A DNA stretch of 64,000 nucleotides from Cyclobacteriaceae bacterium (GTDB taxonomy: Bacteria > Bacteroidota > Bacteroidia > Cytophagales > Cyclobacteriaceae), in assembly GCA_019638235.1 (NCBI GenBank), contig JAHBUE010000001.1, positions 1,412,492-1,476,491 on the forward strand, given 5' to 3'. Position numbers and translations under genes: made by a program. Positions 59,503 through 64,000 of this stretch are shown one piece after another (position 1 is the stretch's first letter; each line of letters starts with the position of its first letter). Under the pieces are notes generated by a model. The model saw only the letters and a list, made by a program, of their open reading frames with translations, did no database searches and was not told the origin of the DNA.

Positions 59503-60253
59503 TTTGGTTGACTTTTGTGTCAACCTATTTCAGGACAAGACAATATTTCACCATCTTTCACTTGTCCTAAAAGAGTGGAATTGAAATTGGAAAATATCAG
59601 ATAGTCTTTCTCTTTGAATTGGAAAAACAGAGAGAAAACATGATCAATTGTATCGCACAGGGTTTGGCCTTGATATGCGAGCTTTCTGTAGCGCTCAAGT
59701 CGGTCAAGATTCTTGAATCTTTTCTCTTTCCATGGTGTCGTAAGACTGTCGGTGTCGATTGCAATTAATTCTCTGGGATCTTGAATTTTTATTATTCGTC
59801 CACTTCCTGACATATGGGCAAGTGTCTCGGTAACATAAAATCCGTCCCCTCGTCTTTCAACCATACTGGGGCATGTGCAAGTCAAATAATTTGCTTTGTT
59901 AGGATTGTCTTTATGGATGAAAATTACACTTCCCCCAAATTCTCCTCGGCATCCTCCAAGAACTTTGTAAGTGTCATCTTGATAAAGACAGTAGCCCCAC
60001 GTCCATTCATCAATTTTTAAGCTGTCATTGCAGTTATAATTTATTGACTTCTTGTTGTCAATATGCTTCAATGTCCATTTATGAAATTCTACAGAGTCCG
60101 GCTTTTTATTCAGGTCATAGGCGAACGTCACGAATTGAATTCTATCTCTGTCTGTCGAGCAGGCAATTACTCCAATTAATAAAAGTAATGGGCTTAATCT
60201 CATTTTTTAAAATTACCGCCAACATCTGGCTATACGCCACTAATCCCTTTGCC

Positions 60254-60278
60254 CATGTTGGTCTTCTTGACCAACATG
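60254..60278. repeat. Hairpin CATGTTGGTC-TTCTT-GACCAACATG
   Basis: A perfect 10-bp stem with a TTCTT loop. Its core TTGGTCTTCTTGACCAA is the exact reverse complement of the core of the hairpin at 60365-60389. No T-run follows. Confidence 0.6.
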
Positions 60279-60364
60279 CACACCAAATCTTCGATATTCT
60301 ATCAAATGTATTAACCTTATCCTACCAAACCTTTTGACTAACCTTGTTATCCTCGTTCACCTTG

Positions 60365-60389
60365 TTTGTTGGTCAAGAAGACCAACAAA
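60365..60389. repeat. Hairpin TTTGTTGGTC-AAGAA-GACCAACAAA
   Basis: A perfect 10-bp stem with an AAGAA loop, the mirror-orientation partner of 60254-60278, with 86 bases between. The 285-base gap 60204-60488 holds nothing else that was recognised. Confidence 0.6.
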
Positions 60390-60488
60390 GGCCAGGTGTA
60401 TATTTTGCGATTCTCATAGTCGTCTTTTTATTTTATGTCTAAATCTACATTTTTTCGCGCTTGCTGGCAACACTGGCTACCCGCACTT

Positions 60489-61469
60489 CTAATCCCTATA
60501 CATCACCGCCTTCACTGCTTTCACTGTCCGTTCTACGTTGGGCAGAATGGCCTGTATCAGCGTGGGTGCGTAAGGCAGGGGTGCATCGGCACTGGTAATG
60601 CGATGGATGGGCGCGTCTAAGTAATCAAACGCATGCTTTTGTATATGATAGGTGATTTCGGTTGAGATGGAGGATAACGGCCACGCCTCTTCAACAATTA
60701 CCAGCCTGTTCGTTTTCTTTACCGATTCAACAATAGTGGCATAATCAATCGGGCGTACGCTTCGTAAATCAACTACCTCAACAGAAATATCTTCCTTAGC
60801 TAATTCTTCGGCAGCAGCCAGGGCAACCTTGGTTATTTTACCAAAGGTAGCAATGGTAACATCAGTACCTGATCGCTTTACATCAGCCAGGCCTATCGGT
60901 ATCAGGTATTCTTCAGCAGGAACCTCGCCCTTTTCGCCATACATCAATTCCGATTCCATGAAGATAACGGGGTCGTTATCGCGGATGGAAGACTTCAACA
61001 ACCCTTTGGCATCATACGGGTTTGACGGAACAACCACTTTCAATCCGGGGCAGTTGGCGTACCAATTTTCAAAGTTTTGTGAGTGTTGCGCCCCAAGCTG
61101 ACCGGCATTACCGGTTGCACCCCGGAACACAATAGGCACATTATATTGCCCGCCCGACATGGAGTACATCTTCGCAGCCGAGTTGATAATCTGGTCAATA
61201 GCTACCAGCGAGAAATTGAACGTCATAAACTCTACAATCGGGCGAAGGCCGTTCATGGCTGCCCCGATTCCCACGCCTGTAAAGCCGAGTTCGGCAATAG
61301 GGGTATCAATTACCCGCTCAGGCCCAAACTCATCCAGCATGCCCTGGCTCACCTTGTAGGCACCATTGTATTCAGCTACTTCCTCACCCATTAACAATAC
61401 ACTGGGGTCACGCCTCATTTCCTCGCTCATAGCTTCACGAAGGGCTTCTCTGAATTGAATTTCTCGCAT
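60489..61469 (-). CDS. pdhB: Pyruvate dehydrogenase E1 component, beta subunit
   Basis: A 326-residue subunit of the thiamine-dependent E1 of the pyruvate dehydrogenase complex (pyruvate to acetyl groups on lipoyl E2). The transketolase-type pyrimidine-binding domain covers residues 1-170 (MGEEVAEYNGAYKVSQGML, PIAELGFTGVGIGAAMNGLRPIVEFM), and the C-terminal domain 195-320 (DVTIATFGKITKVALAAAEEL, VVDLRSVRPIDYATI, VEEAWPLSSISTEI). The alpha subunit is not adjacent. It starts at ATG 61469, and its end is followed by a hairpin-rich gap. Confidence 0.93.
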   Translation of the reverse strand: MREIQFREALREAMSEEMRRDPSVLLMGEEVAEYNGAYKVSQGMLDEFGPERVIDTPIAELGFTGVGIGAAMNGLRPIVEFMTFNFSLVAIDQIINSAAKMYSMSGGQYNVPIVFRGATGNAGQLGAQHSQNFENWYANCPGLKVVVPSNPYDAKGLLKSSIRDNDPVIFMESELMYGEKGEVPAEEYLIPIGLADVKRSGTDVTIATFGKITKVALAAAEELAKEDISVEVVDLRSVRPIDYATIVESVKKTNRLVIVEEAWPLSSISTEITYHIQKHAFDYLDAPIHRITSADAPLPYAPTLIQAILPNVERTVKAVKAVMYRD

Positions 61470-61573
61470 AATATCCTGGCTTTTTAGTGAACTTTAAGGC
61501 AGCCGTGTTGTGTGCGTCAGGGCTGATAAAGACAGGCGTAAAAATAGTACCTGTAGGGTGATTGACAAAATAA

Positions 61574-61607
61574 AAAACCACCCTGACAATGCTGTCAGGG
61601 TGGTTTT
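61574..61607. terminator. Bidirectional rho-independent terminator
   Basis: AAAACCACCCTGACA and TGTCAGGGTGGTTTT form a perfect 15-bp stem with a 4-base loop, one of the strongest in the window. The TTTT on the minus strand would end the OmpA/TPR lipoprotein transcript 25 bases after its stop. pdhB starts further left. Confidence 0.9.
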
Positions 61608-61631
61608 AATCCAATGAAGATTTATAAAGAA

Positions 61632-63407
61632 TTACCTCAAGGCATTTCTGAATGCTTCAGAAGTAAGCCACTTGCTGAATTCAAGATCAGTAAGGGCTGT
61701 TTCCTTCAGAGAAGGATCAATTTTAACAGCGTTGGTCAGGTTGCTCACCACGCCATCAGCATTGCTCAGGCGGGCAGAAGCAACAGCGGCACCATAAGCT
61801 GCCAGCGCGTGGTTGCTGTCTAAACGTGAGGCCTCACCGAATGAGTTAAGCGCATTCTGATAGTCTTTGTTCAATAACTGGGCAAGGCCTTTGTTAAACA
61901 GGTTATCGGCAGTGTTGGCGGCTGCAGATTCAGCGCTAACGGCTTCGCTGTAACGTGCCATAACAATGGCTGCAGAACCTTTAACACCGTTTACACCGGC
62001 AGCATTGTCGCCACGTAATCCGCTGCTTAATGCCTTGTTGGCGCTGTTGTAAGCTGCATAGGCATTGCCTTGCAGGTTTGAAACAGAGGCCTGGTTCGCG
62101 TGTACTTCAGCGGCTTCGTTAATACGCGCAGCAATATCAAGTTGAGTTTTTGCCTTGTCAACAAGTGAAGAGGCATTTGAAGGGTTTTCAATAGCTTGTG
62201 CTATGTACACAGCAGCCAGGTTGTTGTGTGCATTCCAGTTAGTACCATTTTTAGTAGCGGCTTCGTAGATAGCAGCTTTTTCTTCCAATGAAGGAGTAAG
62301 GGTTGCAGAATACATCAATTCTTCAAAAGAAAGTGCATCGGCAGCAGCCTCACCGGTAGTGATTTGCTTAGATAATACGGCAATTTCAGCATCGGTTTTC
62401 TTGTCTTTAATCGTTAAGATTTCAGTTTTAGCAGTTCTCAACGTAGGGTAAACATCTTTGAAAACTTTTTTGTAAGTCTTCAGTTTCTGCATTTGTTTTT
62501 CCTGGCTTTCAAAAGTACCGCCACCGTTGATGATGTTCAGGTACTCAGCTTTTTCTTCAGATGTGATGCCATCGTAAGAAGCTAATGCAGCCTGGAATGT
62601 TCCCCACTCGCGTACTACGGGCTTCAGGATGAACTGGATAGAATCAGCCTTGCCTTTGTAGTCGTATTTTTTCATTTGCTGACGGTAGAATTTCTCAATC
62701 GCGGCAGCACGTTCAGGTGAAAGTTTGCTGTTAACACGTTCGGCACCTTCGGGTGAGTGAGTACCGGTAATGCTAACGGTTTTGGTTACGTTTTTAGAAG
62801 CGATGAAAGCATCTAACTGCTTTCCTTTATCACTCCTGATTTCAGAGGTACGCAATACCGAACGGCCTTGCTCGAAAATAAAGTCAGGGATAACTACCGG
62901 GATAATTTCTTCCTGGTTGTTATAGCCATGATCTGCGTATGAAGCATAAGCAACAGGCTTAACCAGCTTGGAAGTGGTAATTACGCCTACGGCTACGTCC
63001 ATACGGGGTGTTGTTTTTGTTTTGTTTCCTTTTGAAGCAACGCCTTCAACCTGCAATACACCCGACTTCATAGAAGGGGAGTAAGGGAAATTGAAACTTT
63101 TGGTTACGCGAGGCTCTTCCGTAGAGGCGTTCGGGTAATCTTCGGCTTTGAATTCAATAGGAGTAAGGGCTGTTTCCTGCTCTCCGTACTTGTAAAAGGA
63201 GTTTACCGTGTAAACAGTGCCTTTTTTCAACATTTTTACAGGGAGATTAGCGGCCATATCGTAAGCTACAGTGTCCTTATGAACCTCCAACGGGTTAGGG
63301 GTTACGGTAAGTTGCTGTTCTTTCGACATTTTAACCATCTTGGGCAGTGTACACCCGGCCAGGCTAAGGGCTCCTACAATCAAGAATGTGTAAAGTAATT
63401 TTCTCAT
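61632..63407 (-). CDS. Outer membrane lipoprotein with OmpA-like and TPR domains
   Basis: A 591-residue lipoprotein from ATG 63407-63405 (an open frame reaches 63446 but crosses the promoter). The signal carries the lipobox ALSLAGC (Cys19). The middle, residues about 190-265, matches an OmpA-like peptidoglycan-binding domain (FIFEQGRSVLRTSEIRSDKGKQL, then SPEGAERVNSKLSPERAAAIEKFY). The C-terminal half, about 400-590, is made of TPR-like helix pairs (AAIYEAATKNGTNWNAHNNLAAVYIAQA, NKDYQNALNSFGEASRLDSNHALAAYGAA). It probably links the outer membrane to the cell wall, in the style of proteins near gliding or Por systems. It is a single-gene unit ended by the terminator at 61574. Confidence 0.8.
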   Translation of the reverse strand: MRKLLYTFLIVGALSLAGCTLPKMVKMSKEQQLTVTPNPLEVHKDTVAYDMAANLPVKMLKKGTVYTVNSFYKYGEQETALTPIEFKAEDYPNASTEEPRVTKSFNFPYSPSMKSGVLQVEGVASKGNKTKTTPRMDVAVGVITTSKLVKPVAYASYADHGYNNQEEIIPVVIPDFIFEQGRSVLRTSEIRSDKGKQLDAFIASKNVTKTVSITGTHSPEGAERVNSKLSPERAAAIEKFYRQQMKKYDYKGKADSIQFILKPVVREWGTFQAALASYDGITSEEKAEYLNIINGGGTFESQEKQMQKLKTYKKVFKDVYPTLRTAKTEILTIKDKKTDAEIAVLSKQITTGEAAADALSFEELMYSATLTPSLEEKAAIYEAATKNGTNWNAHNNLAAVYIAQAIENPSNASSLVDKAKTQLDIAARINEAAEVHANQASVSNLQGNAYAAYNSANKALSSGLRGDNAAGVNGVKGSAAIVMARYSEAVSAESAAANTADNLFNKGLAQLLNKDYQNALNSFGEASRLDSNHALAAYGAAVASARLSNADGVVSNLTNAVKIDPSLKETALTDLEFSKWLTSEAFRNALR

Positions 63408-63443
63408 TGGATTTTGATTTTGGTTGTTTTTAAAAGCGAGTTG

Positions 63444-63451
63444 CAAAACTA
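63444..63451 (-). promoter_or_regulatory. Predicted -7 element TAGTTTTG of the OmpA/TPR gene
   Basis: TAGTTTTG on the minus strand fits TAnnTTTG, with ATTG 20 bases further upstream as a -33 element. A transcript would begin near 63438, leaving a 30-base leader and excluding the longer start at 63446. Confidence 0.35.
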
Positions 63452-63590
63452 CGTTTATATGGTTTTTTTTGCAATTATACTTAGAAAAATAAAGATTCTG
63501 GCCTTTAGTAAAGGTTTAAGGGAACCGTATATTTGTAAAAGCGTTATTGAGTCGTTAAACGACCTATAACAGGGATGAAAGCCTTTTTTT

Positions 63591-63818
63591 ATGGGTAATC
63601 TGATAGAGAAAATTCAATTTAACCTGGAAGGATACACGTTTGGAGTGTGTACCCGCTTAGGCGAGAAGCTGGGAATAGCCACGTCACACATCCGGTTATT
63701 CTTCATATATGCATCATTTATCACGTTCGGGTCACCGGTAATTATCTACCTCGGGCTGGCTTTTGTCATGAATCTCCGCAAATCCCTGCGCAAGCGTAGC
63801 GCTATCTGGGATTATTAG
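63591..63818 (+). CDS. PspC domain protein
   Basis: A 75-residue protein consisting of one PspC domain (residues about 12-64: NLEGYTFGVCTRLGEKLGIATSHIRLFFIYASFITFGSPVIIYLGLAFVMN). PspC proteins sit in the inner membrane and take part in envelope-stress control. There is no PspA or PspB nearby. Its 3' end overlaps the convergent gene at the window edge by 17 bases. Confidence 0.85.
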   Translation: MGNLIEKIQFNLEGYTFGVCTRLGEKLGIATSHIRLFFIYASFITFGSPVIIYLGLAFVMNLRKSLRKRSAIWDY

Positions 63819-64000
63819 GGGGTAGTTTTTCAGCAGGAATATTCTTTTTGCCTAACAAGTAGTAGTCTAAAATAACCATTCCGTCATACACCTGGCTCAT
63901 ATTGGGCGCAAAGCGTACACGAAGCGCTGTTCGTTCGGCTTTAGTGTGCGATTTAGCCCCCAAGAAGTCTTTTATAGCCCGAAACACAGCCTTGCCATCC
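63802..64000 (-). CDS. C-terminal part of an unidentified protein, cut by window edge
   Basis: The frame is open at base 64000 and ends at TAG 63802. The last 65 residues are visible, beginning DGKAVFRAIKDFLGAKSHTK and continuing RTALRVRFAPNMSQVYDGMV then ILDYYLLGKKNIPAEKLPP. The codon GTG at 63987 is probably internal, because coding-like sequence continues before it. No family was recognised. It converges with the PspC gene, overlapping it by 17 bases. Confidence 0.6.
   Translation of the reverse strand, partial: DGKAVFRAIKDFLGAKSHTKAERTALRVRFAPNMSQVYDGMVILDYYLLGKKNIPAEKLPPNNPR

Larger units (their letters stand above)
58010..59541 (-). mobile_element. IS3-family insertion sequence, complete, with 5-bp target duplication
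   Basis: 1532 bases bounded by 24-bp imperfect inverted repeats: GCCTCGTCCTGAAAAAAGTT at 58010 and its partner GTCTTGTCCTGAAATAGGTT read inward from 59541, 4 mismatches in 24. The target duplication is AATAT at 58005-58009 and 59542-59546. It encodes OrfA and OrfB on the minus strand with a programmed frameshift signal between them. A 258-base non-coding end (58010-58267) follows OrfB. It looks intact and so could still move. Confidence 0.92.
57794..60203 (-). pseudogene. Lipoprotein gene interrupted by an IS3-family element
   Basis: The 5' part runs from ATG 60203-60201 to the IS border (59542), with a signal and lipobox LLLIGVIACS (Cys15). The 3' part runs from 58004 to the stop at 57794. 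If the 1532-base element and one copy of its 5-bp duplication (ATATT) are removed, the reading frame joins as GQVKDGEI-FVLDTLAKTF, giving 291 codons with no stop, so this was an intact 290-residue lipoprotein. The mature protein has paired cysteines (CTCPSMVE) and aromatic strands; family not recognised. The truncated 5' frame would end 59520 inside the IS. Confidence 0.85.

Noticed and set aside
60254..60389. Terminators for the neighbouring genes
   Set aside because: No T-run follows either stem, and the pair is arranged in mirror orientation, which suits REP-like elements better.

Overview
The window looks like a chromosomal segment of a member of the Bacteroidota, most likely Cytophagales. 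The visible reasons are a CcoN-CcoO fused cbb3 oxidase with a mono-heme CcoP, an HmuY-type heme lipoprotein beside a TonB receptor, several Bacteroidota-typical families (DUF6249, DUF3817, LytTR pairs, an ECF sigma with a small anti-sigma-like partner), and promoters of the TTTG / TAnnTTTG type (clearest at 6464-6493). No rRNA, tRNA or CRISPR array was recognised.

Layout. 1-6228: the start of a B12-dependent (class II) ribonucleotide reductase running off the left edge, small genes (DUF456, RDD, NTF2-like, DUF1801), a frameshifted GNAT acetyltransferase and a large secreted S9 peptidase. 6510-10346: a KAS III-like synthase, a class C beta-lactamase-like hydrolase and small membrane proteins. 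11234-17210: a cbb3 cytochrome oxidase operon (ccoNO, ccoQ, ccoP, ccoG, ccoH, safE-like). 17285-28167: heme/iron acquisition (hemS-like, AraC regulator, TonB receptor, hmuY, hmuTUV) interspersed with small genes. 28459-34505: lipoproteins, a FixL-like histidine kinase with a receiver-CRP/FNR fusion, divergent universal stress proteins, a DnaJ membrane protein and an SUI1/YciH protein. 34532-43542: hydrolase, XRE regulator, OsmC, three tandem amidohydrolases and a LytTR two-component pair. 44283-54730: 2-oxoacid:ferredoxin oxidoreductase, pgk, RRM protein, SLC13 transporter, ECF sigma/anti-sigma, ahcY. 54911-64000: DsbA-like protein, sialidase-like protein, an accessory stretch with an IS3-family insertion in a lipoprotein gene, pdhB, an OmpA/TPR lipoprotein and PspC.

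Two regulatory circuits can be read from the DNA. First, four 17-bp palindromes of the type TTTAGAATnATTCTAAA precede hemS, the TonB receptor and hmuT (two copies), which suggests one Fur-type iron regulon. Second, six intergenic TGAYnnnnRTCA palindromes lie near the class II reductase, the KAS III gene, the AraC gene, the cbb3 operon, the kinase/usp divergent promoter and osmC. A kinase in this window has the FixL heme-PAS His and Arg at the FixL spacing, and its partner fuses a receiver to an FNR-like DNA-binding half. I infer a compact FixL -> (FixJ+FixK in one protein) low-oxygen circuit, which is the most interesting candidate system here.

The window is also rich in intergenic repeats: degenerate 7-bp tandem arrays of at least three sequence families, REP-like hairpins, a pair of mirror-image hairpins, and an intact-looking 1532-bp IS3-family element with a 5-bp target duplication whose removal restores an open reading frame.
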